Below, one piece after another: positions 1 to 12,749 of a stretch of DNA of 64,000 nucleotides. Numbering within the stretch: the first letter of the stretch is position 1; each line of letters begins with the position of its first letter. A model generated the notes under the pieces. The model was not told the origin of the DNA. It was given only the letters and a program-made list of their open reading frames with translations, and ran no database searches. Origin of the DNA: Artocarpus heterophyllus (lineage: Eukaryota; Streptophyta; Magnoliopsida; Rosales; Moraceae); assembly GCA_025403435.1 (NCBI GenBank), contig JAJQZP010000045.1, positions 1,004,737 to 1,068,736 on the forward strand. The letters are read 5' to 3'. The position numbers and the translations under genes are program-made.

Positions 1-2020
1 TTACCCTAAAACCACCAAGAACCTTACCAAAAACGTGGCTCAAACTCAGCCAAAGTCACCAAAAAACATAGCTCATTCTCTTGTCCAAAAACTAGCCAAA
101 ATGTTACCTCCATGGCCAAGACACTCCAAGCTCTTAAGCACTATTAACGAATTAAGTCTTCAAGTTTTTCTTTAAAGCATTTAAAGGTTAGTATTTCAAC
201 TCTTAATCCAGTTCTGTGTTTGTTTTCCTTTAATCCAAAATCTCTCTTTTGGTTAAGTCAACTCATTTTCGGATTAAAGTTAAGTTTTGTAGAGAAAAAA
301 GTGCATATGTTGTGTTTTTAAATGTTGTGATATGAACTTTGTTGAGATAGTTAAACCAATGATTATGTTGTTATTTTGATTTGATATTTATGTTAGAAAC
401 ATGTTTTTATTAATTTAACATGAACCTATACATTTCATATTAAAGATTTCTTAAATCTAAGTGTTGAGACCGGACTTGGTGTCGTTTTGTTTTAGTTTTG
501 TATGTGAAGATTGAACTTTGGATTTTGGCATTTAAATCCATCCAAATGAGTCAAAACTTTTTGTTTTATGATACTTTATTGTTTATGTATGTTTTCTATA
601 CTCAAAGATGTGAAAAACAAGTCTGGAATCGAATTTAAGCTTGAGAGGTTCAAAAACCTAAACCTAGAATCTTCCAGGTTGCTCCAGATCGATAAGCTGG
701 TTACTCCAGTTTGGCATGCCAATTGTTCCAGTTTGACAGGCCAGTTGCTACAGTTCAGCCAACAAAACGTGGGCCTTTTGAAAGGGCCTTTAAGTCCAAA
801 GAATAGTAGGCCGATTCCAAGGACTGGTAGCCCGAAAAACCTTGATGTTTTCTTCATTTTTGTGATTTTTAAACCTTTTAAAACTCCTTTAATCTTAGGA
901 TTAATTTTAAACAAGTTTTATATTAAAATACAATCTTAATTCATTTTAAACATAGATGCATCATGTTTCAAAGTTACATAAAGATTTTAATGACACACTA
1001 ATGAGATGTATTAACACATAGTTTAATTATAAATGTGGTTATACATTGAGCTTTAGTTTTAATTGTCCTTGTATATATATACACCTTAGGATCAAGAGCA
1101 TGTGGAGCTAATGTTAATTAGTTCTAAGATTAAATGATTGTTCCTAAGCCTAAGAGGTAGGGCTTCTAATCCCTTTTCTTGGTAGCCATGTTTTGAATAA
1201 TGTTATTGGCCATGTTGTTAAACTTTATTAGATGAGCATATTTCTTACAAGATTGTTTATGAATGTGCTTTTGCATATTGCTATAAGTTTGTGAAATCTA
1301 TATGATATATAAATATGAATAGTTTCATATTTTGACAAATGAATTTGAGAAATTATGATATAGGCTCGGAATAAGAAATTCTGAGCATGATGGGAAATTC
1401 AAACGTTACCAAGGACATAAGGTTTCCGATAGTTGATTTTTTAAGTAGCTAGAGAGATCAGATTATGTAGAGTGTAATCTTAAGGGCAAACTCCTAAACC
1501 TAGTAGGGGAGCTCCGTAGTGTGGGCATTGGCTGAATGATTATAGATATGTTAAATGCATATGATATACTAAGGGGCTGGGAATGGAAACTTGAATAAAA
1601 CATCTCATCTCTTTTTAAATCATTTAAATTTATTAACAAGCATTGATATTTTAATTATTTATCTATTTACCTTATTGCTATTTAAATACCTTAGTTGTTT
1701 TGAATTGTTAAAGTTTGTTCAAATATCATCCTATTGGGCCTTTTGTTTTTTTTTTTTTTTGGTGTTTTAAATTAATCCCCTTCTAGGCAAAGCAAAGAGT
1801 GGTACTAAGTAAAAACCGAGATGGTGTTGACAGGTTATCAATACGTATATCGTGATGCTTTCTATTGGGCTCATGACATATGCCAGCTTTCTAAGACGGT
1901 TTGTGCTACTGTATCTATATTGTCTTTTAAAATGACCGTATGGCTAAACACTATCCCATTGATGTACTTTGATAAAACTTGTGAACTTATGGGTTACTTT
2001 GAAAACTGAATCTTTGAGAT
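1..2020 (+). repeat. Degenerate Tekay-type (Ty3/Gypsy) LTR fragment
   Basis: The stretch is collinear, with heavy divergence, with the reverse complement of the young LTRs at 42027-44185 and 48932-51091. Shared landmarks in the same order are a 22-bp-period palindromic array (about 689-765), a 'ttttgtgattttt' stretch, a 'gacacactaatgaga' stretch, a 'gtggagcta' box, 'gaggtagggcttctaatcc', and near 1780 'ttaatccccttctagg'. It therefore reads in plus orientation. Neither LTR end is visible: it runs off the window on the left and is cut on the right by the CACTA-like element. Small ORFs here (for example 568-939 and 1821-2009) have no recognisable product. The family assignment rests only on similarity to the young LTR. 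Confidence 0.55.
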
Positions 2021-2022
2021 TT

Positions 2023-3744
2023 CACAAGTAAAAACAGAGGATTACACGACAGTTTTAAACCATTGTATAAAGCATTCATGACGGTCAAAAAACCATTATG
2101 AAATCATCCGTCGTGGTACTAAAGAGACTTTTCATGACTTTTTTTACTGTCGTGGAATGTCGTTAATGGTAGGTATTAAGTGTGTTTTATAGGCGGCTAC
2201 CACGTTGGTTTTGAGAAAAAACTGTCGTGGAATGTGTGATTACACGATGGTTTTCATTGAAAACCATCATATAATCTTGGTTATTTTTCACCTTTCATGA
2301 TGGTTTTTGTAAAAACCATCGTGTAAGATATAGTTTTCAAGACGGTTTTTACTAAAAATCATCGTGGAATATGTAGATTATACAACGATTTTCAATAAAA
2401 TTGTTGTATAAGATTACTTGACCTTCCGCAATCGTTTTTACAAAAACCGTCGTGGAATGTATAGTTTCCACAATAGTTTTTATAAAATCGTCATGGAAGA
2501 TCAGTTATCAACAAAAAAAATTGCCAAAATTTCTAATTTCTCACAGGATGGCCAGTCGCATATGTTATCTACTAATACAAGGCCTTGATTGCAAAAACAT
2601 ATATTTACATTAAACTATAAATTTTTTTGAAAATCATATATCTACCTTACTCCATAACCTAAATAAAAAATCATACAAACATGTAAATAATTACTATGAT
2701 GGTCATAGAGGATTTTCATCAAACGTGTAGTGGGCATCACATATACAAACTTATACACAAATACATGGAATGTAATTAAAACTAAAACTAAAACTATAAT
2801 TAGAACTAAACAACCAAAACAAATTAGTTCACACAAACCATAAAATAATTAAAACTAAAACAATATAACTAAAAATTAAAAAAAAACTTAACAATAAAAA
2901 AAAGAAATGGAAAGTTACCAAACGGCGGTCAAAGGCGAACAATGGCGAGGCCATGGAGGTAATAAGCTTGAAGAGAAGAACACTTAGAGAGTTTATCAAA
3001 CATGTAGTGGGCATCACATATACAAACACATACACAAATGCACAGAAACTAATTAAAGATATAACTAAAATTAGAACTAAACAACTAAAACTAATTAATT
3101 TATACAAACCATAAATAATTAAAACTAAAACTATATAACTAAAAATTTTTTAAAAAAAACTAGACAATAAAAAAGGAAACAAAATGTTACCAAACGGCAG
3201 TCGGAAATGGGCAACGGTGGGAACGTGGAGGCGATGAGCTCAAAGAGAAGACACTTAAAAGAGAAGTCCCTTCACAAATAAGGATGGTGATGAGCTCATA
3301 GGTTGTGGAGGCCTTGAGGCTAACGACAGCACATTGGGTCGAGGCAAAGACGACAATGGCTAAGATGGTGGTAGAGAGAGAGAGGATTTGAGGGTTAGAG
3401 AGAGAAATAGGACTAGGTTTAGAGAGAAAAGGGTTGAGTTTAAGCTCTTATTTGAATTAGAAAGAAGGAAAAAGCAGGCTTTTTAAAATTTCAATGATTG
3501 TGGTAAGGGCGGGCTTTTTAATTTTCGCTGACCATTTTTCATGATGGTTTTTAATAAAGACCGTCATATAATATGCCCCTTATCATGACGGGTTTTCGTA
3601 AAAACCATCCTAGAATCTTTCGTTTACTACCACAACGGTTTTTGTGTTTTACGTGTACTCCGTGCGTGTTTTTCTTGCTTAACACGACGGTTTTTAAGAC
3701 ACCATCGTTTATTAAGCGTTGTGTATTGTACAATTTCTAGTAGT
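2023..3744. mobile_element. Non-autonomous CACTA (En/Spm)-like element with hairpin subterminal repeats
   Basis: The right end reads ...TTTCTAGTAGT, close to the reverse complement of the CACTACTAGAAA terminus of many plant CACTA elements. The left end, CACAAGTAAAAAC, is weaker. Both subterminal regions (about 2040-2500 and 3535-3720) hold repeated short hairpins of the type ACGATGGTTTTT..AAAAACCATCGT, as expected for transposase-binding subterminal repeats. The middle contains a direct repeat of about 270 bp (about 2720-2990 and 2993-3260) but no transposase. The exact ends and the 3-bp target duplication are uncertain. Confidence 0.55.
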
Positions 3745-4552
3745 TTTTAAAGTTTAATATGAGATAGTTATTATGTTCGACCTCATTTTCCTTCCTTTTA
3801 GAATTTGTGTTTTGTAATCAATTTGAATAGTCCATATTAAAAAATTAATTAATTAAGTCACATTTATTTAATTTCATTTCTAATTTAATTTCAAGTTTTA
3901 AAATTTTATCTAACTTAAAATTATTTTCCACGTGACACATAGAGCCCGATTATTCATACTACTGGGGATTCGGGGGCTAGGATTTGATTAGTTAACGAAC
4001 TAGTTAAAAGAGAGCTTGTGATCTCTCACCTCTAATCCACCATTTTTGCTTGATTATTGAAATTAAGCTTGTAGTTTTTGTGAAGAATGGCAGCTAAATG
4101 ACATTGATAGGTGATTGTGCTCCAAGAACTTCCACTTCCATTGCTAATTTTCATTCCCCTTGGGGACTTTGCCATTGATTTAAAATTAATGTAAGCCAAG
4201 GGCGGTAACTAGGCCCTTAATTATTTAACATTCTCTCACATGGCTCTTACATTTTTTTTTCCATTGAAATTTTAACAATTCTTGGCCAAAAAGACTAATT
4301 TGGGACGACTTAAAAAATATAAAATACTTGCATTATATAATGGATAGCATTCTTGCTTTTTTATCATTTAATTATCCTCCAACATATTCATGAACAAATC
4401 AAAAAATTAGATCAAAAATACAATTAAGTTACTACGTAAAAACCTAACCAAACATCCAAACTAAAGAAGTGGATTAGGAAAAAGATGAATAATAGTAGTG
4501 AAGGGCAGGCACCAGTAACAAATGGAAAAACAGAGAAGTTGAATTAGAGAAA
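3745..4552. other. AT-rich spacer, nothing recognised
   Basis: I see no coding signal, RNA gene or terminal repeat here. It lies between the CACTA-like element and the first spacer homologous to the downstream duplicated units. Confidence 0.5.
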
Positions 4553-4745
4553 AAAAAAGGTGAAGGAAAAGAGAGATTACCAGTGACAGAGGCAGTAGTG
4601 CATTAAGAGAAAAGCTAGAAAAAGGTGACAATGCTATAGGGGTGGATAAAGATATAGTTGAGGTAGCATTCATGGTGAAGAAGAAAAAAATGAGGAACAA
4701 GAAGAAGAGCTCTTGGATTTACTATGGTTGAAAGAAAGAAAGAGG

Positions 4746-5845
4746 AAAAAAAATTATGACAAAATAAGGCTGGGTGGCCCATTTTTCACTAAGAACAAAT
4801 TTTTTGTCCCTATTTTTCTAAATTTAGGGATATGATCAATTATGGTTCTACAATTTTTTTGGTCTTTCAAAAGTATCCCTCTTTTCTCTCTCGTCTCTCT
4901 CTTTTGGTTTATTTCCAAATGTCTTTTTTTCTCGCTCTCACCCTTTCGTCTCTTTCTCTCTCCCTTCTCTCTTTGTTTTTTCTACTACTCCAATGTGCTC
5001 TCATTGGTGCGCCTCGTATCAGAGCCGACCTATCTCTCTCCACCTATCATCAATCTCTGTCATTGTCTCCATTGGATTGAGATCGACAACACAACAAACT
5101 TCGTCATGAAGACCTTGCGAGGTTGTCGTCGCCATCACTGGAGGAGTCATCGAGGACCTGTCCTGTCATAAAGAACCAAAATTTTGTAAATTAGCATCGG
5201 TTTAGCACAGTTTCAATGGTATTATGTTTGCTGCTCATCTGATGCTGTCACGACCGAGATTCGTGACCACCAGATCCATCGACAAAAGAGAGAGAGAGAG
5301 AGAATACGTGTTGGTCTAAGATCTCCTTATGAATTTGGTCATGATAGTGGGTATCCCCTTGCGTGGATAAGATCACTGGCAGTCTACACATAACTCTGTT
5401 TGTGCAAAAATCTCCAACGGCGGGCAACGTTGATTGGCTACAGTGCTAGTTGGCAACAATAGTAGGGAGGAGGAAAAGAAAGAAGAAAGAGAATGTAAGA
5501 GATTATTTTTTTTAAGGGTTTGTTCTTTCACTGATATATGGGTTTATTAGTGATGTACTAAGGTTTATCACTGATATTTTAGCTTTTTATCACTTATATA
5601 TTACACTTTATCACTAATGTACTCGGCTTTATCATTGATGTACTTAGATTTATCATTGATTTACTACAACATATCATTGATGTAGAGCTTATCACTATAC
5701 TATAGCTAATTAATAATTAGTGAAGGTTATTTTTATCATTTTGACTTTGTAATTAATGAGAATTGGTCATTTTTCTAATTTAAAAAAGTATGATTATTTA
5801 TTTTAAAAATGCTATTGAAAAGGCTACTTGCCTTTACGTCCCTTA
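4746..5845. mobile_element. 1.1-kb insertion in B0, possibly a Mutator-like non-autonomous element
   Basis: This segment is missing from the corresponding places in U1 and U2, where 'agaggaaa' runs straight into 'ttattttatagatac'. The two ends show weak inverted similarity (aaggctgggtggccc... against aaggcaagtagcc... read from the right on the other strand), which would fit a terminal-inverted-repeat DNA transposon. No transposase is visible. The right half holds the minisatellite at 5521-5705, and a (GA)n run lies near 5287-5303. Confidence 0.4.
5521..5705 (+). repeat. Degenerate 21-22-bp minisatellite, about nine units
   Basis: Consecutive units resemble TTATCACTGATGTACTNAGNT, with a period of 21 to 22 bp and substantial divergence between units. 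Flanking sequence lacks the pattern. Confidence 0.7.
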
Positions 5846-6360
5846 TTTAATAGATACAAGAGTTAAAATGAGCTAGACTACATAAACCCTTAAAAGCCAT
5901 TTTCAAATTTTATTGAAAAAGCATGTAAAAAAACTGTTTGATTTTCTAATATGAATACGCAATAAGTGTCGCTGCTAAAAGGTGGTGGAGTACAACTAGT
6001 TTAAACTTTGTCACCAATCAATAAAATAATATTGTTATTTATATGTCGCTACCATTTACCTTTTTGTTCCTTTTTGAAATAGTGTTAAAAAAACCAGTGC
6101 GTTCTTTGCACCAAGTACTAATCTAACTATTTAAAAATGACACATGTCGTAGTTAAAGCATTTTGAGAACTAAAATTGGCATGATCTTTATTGTTCCAAT
6201 CTTTTAGTAATGACAAATGATGCCACTAAAAAATATAGTAGAATTTTACTCTTCAATGACGACATTTGTCCTACCTAGAAGCACCTTCCTAACATAAAAA
6301 TCTCATGAAGTGGACCACTAATTTTTTTGAACCAACAAAAGTCATTTAAGCAATGATATG

Positions 6361-8304
6361 TGTTAGGATAGACGTCCTCAAAGTATATGGTGTTTTGTAA
6401 TGGACATATTTATAAATAAATAAAGTGAATTTTTCATTATATTTTTGTGTATGTATTTTGAATACTTTATAAATATCATTAAAATTTTATAGTTATCTAT
6501 GTAACCTCAAATATTATATATAAGTGTTATATACAAGAGGATAGTATTTAAGGATGATAATTAAAATGGTCAATAACATATAATTAATTATTCAATTAAA
6601 GTATGAAATCTATAATTAAGCGTTACCAGTGCAGATCATTTCTATTATCAATGGAACAGTCTTATTCAAACCCTAAATATAGTGAGTTATTAAATGAGTA
6701 CACTGTACATAATGAGATTATGTAAGACCAGGACATGGTATGATATGAATAGCTAATAATTTATATCAAATATAGCAAGTTCTAATCAAATCGACTGATG
6801 ATCATATATAAGATGATCTTAAAACTAAGTTGTTACCATACTCCTATTCATGAATTTACGTTTTTTATTTACTCGGTACAGATTTAAGAATCTAATTTTA
6901 TTCCTTGTATTTTGAAAGCATAATGAAATAAATAGCCAAAAATATTAATATTACAAGATGGAAACCATTCCTTCTCTAATAAGAAGCACATAAATAATTT
7001 TTTTGAATATTAATTCGAGACTTGAATAATAAGAATACTCAATTCATGATTAAGTTCATGAATTTAATAGTCATTGAGAGGTTAACTAATTTTACCTAGC
7101 ACTAATTATGAATTATGTATGAAAGATTGACTTATATATAATGATTATATCAAATGAGCGACTCTAAAAAATGAGTAATTATATATTTATAATTTCAAGA
7201 GTGCAATTCCAAATATTTAGTGGAGTTACATCAAAATAAATAACAAAGTACTATATTAATTAAAAAGTTTAATTAATTATTAGTTTTATTGGAGCTTGAA
7301 ATTATAGCTCTAATAGTTCCTCCGCTCTCCTTGAAGACACTGCTTGGATAAGTGAAATTATTGGCTTAAATAATTAATTTAGAATTAAGAAATTCTAAAT
7401 TAAATGTCACTAAAAATAAATTAATTTATAATTATTAAATAATGAGATTATTTAATAATAAATAATTAATTTTGAAAGACACACAATAGGGTCCTGCCAT
7501 ACTACACAGGAGAACATTCCACATACAATTCAAAGATTGGTTGCCAAGTTTATATATTTAAAATTTCTATTTTTTTATCAATGTGATTTAATACAAATAT
7601 GGGAAGTTAAATTTAGAAACAAATAAAAGGGTAATAAGTAGATTTTCTCTCTCTCTCTTCTCCTTTAAATTGGCCCCACCTGCATATAGAGTATTTGTGT
7701 GTGTGGTGCCACCTACTGATAGGTAAAGTTAAAATATTCTCCTTTTGTTTTAATTAAATATTTGATATTTAAAATTAAAATAATGGAAACTTTCAAAATT
7801 AATTGAGTCCTCATTTCTCAATAAATAGAGGCCTATTTTATTCATTAAAGAAACAATTTTGAGTCTTAGAGAGACTGAGATAACTACGTCAAAATCCCTC
7901 ACTAGGCGTGTTAGAAAGATAAAGAGAAAAGAAGAAAAGTTCTTTATCCCAAGACCTGTTTTGCTCATGCGTTGATATTAATAGGTGACTAAAAGTTATT
8001 TGAGTGATTCTTAAAAACCTTAATTCCTCTTACGCTCACCCGCGCCTCCATTCCATGTCAAGAACTAGGCCAGAAAGACCATGATTTTCTCTTTAAAACG
8101 TCCGTACTCGTTAGAAGAATACCGTCTCTCGTTTTCATCTGAGTAAGCAAAGGTTATTATATATTTATTTAGCGTTAAACTACTATAATCTATAACATGT
8201 TTAACAAAAGTTTTGAGAAAATATTTATTATATACGTTCCGCACCATAACCACGTTTCTGTTATTTTTGTAAAAAAAAAAAAAAAAAGTTTTCCAAAGCC
8301 AACA
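6361..8304. mobile_element. Solo LTR, Copia-like, about 1.94 kb
   Basis: The segment starts TGTTAGGATAGACGTCCTC and ends CCAAAGCCAACA, the TG...CA and imperfect TGTTGG/CCAACA form of an LTR. The start resembles plant Copia LTRs that begin with a gacgtcctcaaa-type stretch. The matching position in U1 (near 15790) is uninterrupted and reads gACATGaagg. The flanking pentamers here are ATATG (6356-6360) and ACATA (8305-8309), each one transition away from ACATG, so a 5-bp target duplication is inferred from the empty site. No internal retrotransposon genes are present, hence a solo LTR. The Copia assignment is from recognition, not search. Confidence 0.65.
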
Positions 8305-8555
8305 ACATAAAGGTTGACAACTAGGATGTGGTCAAATTCGCTAAAAGTGACTATTTTTATGGTGATAGGATTAAACCTAAAATACATATTATCATATCAA
8401 ATTTTTCATCTATTACACACTGATGTTAATTATCTACAGATTATATCGTTCATAAGATTTTTCTTTAACTTTCCTTTTTCTAACAAAAAAAAAATGATGC
8501 ATTTAAGAATAGAGAAATTACAAGGAAATACTTTTTTAAAATTTTTATCTTTATT

Positions 8556-10495
8556 TTATTTCAACCATTTCGTTTGTCTTCCTCTGTCCTTTCCCTTTTA
8601 TTGATTACTTGTTTTCAACTTTTCTAAGTTTTTGCCACTAATTTATCCTAATAAATCTGCATTTACCTAAAAACTGCTATTTGTTAACTTTTTTAAAAAA
8701 AAAAAATTGTGTCATTAATTTTATTCCTCTTTTAAATTAAGTTATTTCCCTCTTTCTTCCTTCAGTACAAGAAGAAAGCTGAGAGACAATGCATTATGAG
8801 GAAATAGACCCAACTATTGTATCACATGTTATGTATACTAAATATGTAGATAACCATTCTCAAAAATTCGGCCGAAAAACAAAACTCTTTACTTGTCTAC
8901 TTCGTCTTTCTGTCGCTCATTGTGGTGGTTTTCTTCTCTTTTGTGGGTGCGTCGCTATCTTGGGGCCAGAGCCAATCATCGCTGTACGGTTTGTCATTGG
9001 ACCTCCGACCCTAGGGATGGTCGAGTATGCTGTTGTGGTTGTTTCTCATCGGTGCGGCGAGGTCGGGACTTGGGGGTGCAGCGGCCTTGGGATTTTGCCC
9101 CCCTTGGTGTGGTGCCTCTCTGAGCAGGCGGCATGTCTGCGCCTGCAAAGGACAGCTGCGGCGCATGGCGGTCGCACTCTAGATGAGAAGTGCTTTTTCT
9201 ATTGTGTTCCCTGATCTATCCAACATCGTGTGTTCGAGACTCTCTTCGTGTGGTGGCTGGCCTGGCGTTGCTAGTTATTTTCTGTGTTAGGATTTTTATT
9301 TGTTGTTTAGGTTAGATAAAGGCGCTTTCTACTTCTTGAATTTTTTTTTTTCATATATATTTTGGTTTTATGTTTTGTTTGTTATAATAGAGGTGGTTCC
9401 TCCATTTTTAGGATTTGTTGTGTCCATGTAGAATTGCCTCTAGACAAAGTTGGTGGTGGCCCTAGTTCTACTGTGTCTTGGCCTTGGATCTATCAGATGA
9501 CTCCATAGAATGTAGGGGTTTCGTTGTTAAAAAAAGTGTTATATGTGCCTGATCTTAGTCTTCTAAAGTATTTAAAATTGTTAAAAAGCCTCTAGCATAC
9601 ATTTCTTTCATCAAGCATCATCAGATTTAACTGACAAATACCTGCTTTAGTTGATGTGTTTGAAACTTGTTATTGAGTTTAATAAAATTTCTCCCTTCCA
9701 AAAAAGAAAAATACATAACTAATTCAACTGAAAATTTCCAAAAAGAAAAAGGAAAAGAGAAACAAAACAAAATCAACGTTGTAAAGTTCCCAACAACTAC
9801 AAAACAACAATAATAAAAACAAAAATTAAAAACAGAAAACAGCAGGGGCAACACTAGACGGTGTAAACATAAAGGGGAAACAATTAGGAGAAAGTCGTAA
9901 AATAAGGATCATTTAATTGATTTTATCGAATCTTGATATCAGCTTAATCGAATATTCTTCCCTTTTAATATAATTGAGAAATAAGTTACTATATTTATCA
10001 GCACTGACAGTAGTATGTATTAAACAGTGATGACAGTAGATTATAATGGTAATCCATCAAAAAAATGGCCAATGGAGATTTAAGTAGATCATTTATTAAA
10101 CAATTAATTAGCTTTTGTACAGCTGGCAGTGTCTTGGGTACATTCGATGAATATGACTTCTTTGCTGCAATTATTCTATTTTATGTCAAGATTTATAAGA
10201 GAGTGAAAGCTTTTACTTCAATAGAGCAAAAGACGAAATTAGCCTTTCCTCTTTAATCAGGTGAGAATTGAGAAAAACAATTTCAGAAATAAAAACCATA
10301 ATGCAACCACAATCCAAGCTTTATCTGACTCGACACGGAACTTGAGCAAAAAATAAAAAATAAAAATAAAAGGGACCCACACTTAATCACTCCACCGTTG
10401 GATTTGGGGAAGTGCTCCCGGATTGCTCTTTTACCGGGGGAAAGAAAAATAAAAAAAATAAGAAGATGGATCTAGAGCTCACTAATTGGTGTGAT
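8556..10495. other. Unexplained 1.94-kb segment unique to B0, with a GC-rich patch
   Basis: U1 and U2 join 'ttttaaaatctt' directly to 'aagaaaagttgtacgg', whereas B0 carries this extra segment. It contains a GC-rich patch (about 8900-9250) in otherwise AT-rich DNA, and a 141-residue ORF (8789-9214, plus) that I do not recognise. A pyrimidine tract with an acceptor-like ttcttccttcag lies near 8755. A 63-residue ORF (10065-10256) is also unrecognised. No terminal repeats were identified. It could be a captured gene fragment, a retroelement remnant, or ancestral sequence lost from the other copies. Confidence 0.4.
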
Positions 10496-10772
10496 AAAGA
10501 AAAAAGTTGTACGGCGCCCAATTCTCTCAAATATTCTGTGTGCTTTATTTTTTTTTTTTTTGGTAAAAAGAGAAAAAAAAAGTTGATGGGCAAAAAGTCA
10601 TGAGCAATTATTGTTTTAAAGTCACGATAATACCAAACTTCGGATCAATTAAGATTGAAGAACCATTGGTCATATAATAGTTTCATTCTATGTTCAAAAG
10701 ATGGAAGGGAAAGACGTAATCTAATACTATACGTTCATCGTGGCTATTGATCTAATTCGCTCTCATATTTTA

Positions 10773-10950
10773 GGGGGTGTTTAGCAGTGGTGAAAACCAT
10801 TCAGTTCTCATCACAATCTCAGTTATAAACAGTGTAAAACTCTCACATGTTATAGTAACAATAAAAAAATATGCTACAGTATAAAACTCTAACATGCTAC
10901 AGTAAAAGTGGTTATTACCACTAGTTTCCACCACCCTTCCAAACACCCTA
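10773..10950. mobile_element. Tourist-like MITE (PIF/Harbinger type)
   Basis: The insertion relative to U1 (near 16315) begins GGGGGTGTTTAG and ends CCAAACACCCTA, imperfect terminal inverted repeats, with TTA on both sides (10770-10772 and 10951-10953). A related copy lies at 56455-56607. Confidence 0.5.
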
Positions 10951-12453
10951 TTATTTATTTTTTCCAATATTGTTGATTAGGGTGTCCTCCTCACCCCTAA
11001 GGAACGGTACGGACGGTAAGGATATTATAATGTGGTTAATTACAATATTGTCGATTGAAGAAAACATTTTTGTGTTAAACAGATGTTGGAACTTATTAGG
11101 GTCCGCTTGAGAGTAATGGTCTTATCATTACAATACTGTCCATTGAAAAAAGTGTAACCAAGCAGAGAATACCGGTATATATCTTATCTATTTGTTGGAC
11201 TCTTTTAACATCAAATTAACAGGGAAAAAAAAAGTCTCCTAAAAAAAGTAAAAGCAATTAATTGCAAACCACAATCAACAATATACTAAAGTCTATCGAA
11301 AAGTAATTTTATAACATTTTTTTATGCAATGTAACAAAAAATAATAAATATTATTGTTTACGTAAGGTTATTTATAAATTTAATTGATGTAAATAAATTA
11401 CTCATTTTTTTTAGTTCAGGGACTTTCTACCAGACAAAATCAAAGGCTTTCATTCAAAAAATTTAATAAATAAACTATTTATGAGGCATTTATTGAGTTT
11501 AAGGACTATTTATATACAAAATCAACTATAGTCATGAACTCTGAAAGAGAGAGAAAAAATTCAATGACTATTTATAAATTTGTTCCCTTTAAAATTTTGC
11601 CAACTTGTTAAAGTTTATCTAGGGGATTAATTTCATTTCAGGGACTGAAAAGAAACCAAAAGAAGGAAGAAAGATTTTCTGTCCTCTTAAAAGCACATAT
11701 AATATGAGTGAGCTTCAACAATTTGTTATCACTATAAAAAAGTTTCTAGAAAGAAAAATATTAAGACATTACTAGTGCTAAATACTATCACTAATTAAAA
11801 GTAGGACCTACGATAAGATCCATCTTTTATATTAACAGACGATGCTTAACGATGCTTAACACTAGCAATGTTCGCTAAAAAAAAAAAAAAAAAAAGTTGT
11901 TTAACTTTGACCTTAGAATCCACGAGCACCGCGTTGTTTTTTGACTTGGTAAAATGAGGTCTTTGTTCAGGATTTGATCGCGATTGGCTTATCATGAAAA
12001 ATAGTTTCCACGTGTATTGGCATGTATCACCTAGTATCAACCAAAAACATAACTTTCGCATGAAACATCACTTAATTAACATCTTAAAGATCGTTTGTTT
12101 TTTAGTTCGTTTTTTATTTTTAAGAAATGATCGTTTCCTATTTTTTAATTAATTTAAAAGATATAAAAACATATATTACAAAAGGATTTACAATGTGAAG
12201 AAAAATAATGAAATTCATGGCCGGGAACATTCTTTAAAAGAAGCTAAAAAAAAATTCTACGTTATATATGTATAGAGGTGGGGGTGAATTTCATTTTGTC
12301 ATCCTGACCTCACACCTGGGAATTAAACTAGAAACTATTGTATAAAGAGATTTCGTTGGTTAGAATTCTAGTACTTACATGAAGAAGTGTTGATAATTGA
12401 GAAAATCCTATATATGCAAGTAAAAGTTGTTGCCTCCCGTAGATAGCATTGTC

Positions 12454-12474
12454 AATAATAATAATAATAATAAT
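12454..12474. repeat. (TAA)n microsatellite
   Basis: A run of TAA/ATA trinucleotides. The matching run in U2 (about 23721-23743) is slightly longer. Confidence 0.8.
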
Positions 12475-12749
12475 AGGTACAAACTTGGGTTTTTTTTGTT
12501 TTTTGAAATGAAATTGAAATTTAAAACAAAAAAGGAAGAAATATGGGTTGTACGCATAAGTTGGTGACGTGAGTAGAAAAAGAATGGCTGCAAATGAGGC
12601 AATCAGTGAGTTAATCTAAAAAGTGGATCCCTTTTTAAGGTGCAAAAAAGGTCTGAATTGTAGAGATGAAGAGGGGCACTTAAACTCAGAGTTGGGGTGT
12701 TCAAAGGAGCTTCAACAACTCATTTAAACTAGTAATATAAGCCTCCAAA

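Larger units (their letters stand above)
4553..11990. repeat. Oldest copy (B0) of the duplicated spacer unit, with insertions
   Basis: Blocks at about 4553-4745, 5846-6360, 8305-8555, 10496-10772 and 10951-11990 match, in order, about 15107-15250, 15250-15790, 15790-16040, 16035-16315 and 16330-17230 of the U1 copy. Between the blocks lie insertions absent from the other copies, described separately. No tRNA-Gly copy is present here: the unit is truncated at its left before the position where the tRNA would lie. Divergence from the other copies is clearly greater than between U1 and U2. Confidence 0.75.

Noticed and set aside
8789..9214. 141-codon ORF as a host gene
   Set aside because: No recognised domain, and present only in one copy of the unit; kept as an unexplained segment instead.
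12408..12602. 64-codon minus-strand ORF starting MPHLQPFFFYSR (repeated at 23595-23870)
   Set aside because: Runs through a TAA microsatellite, differs in length between copies and has no recognisable domain.
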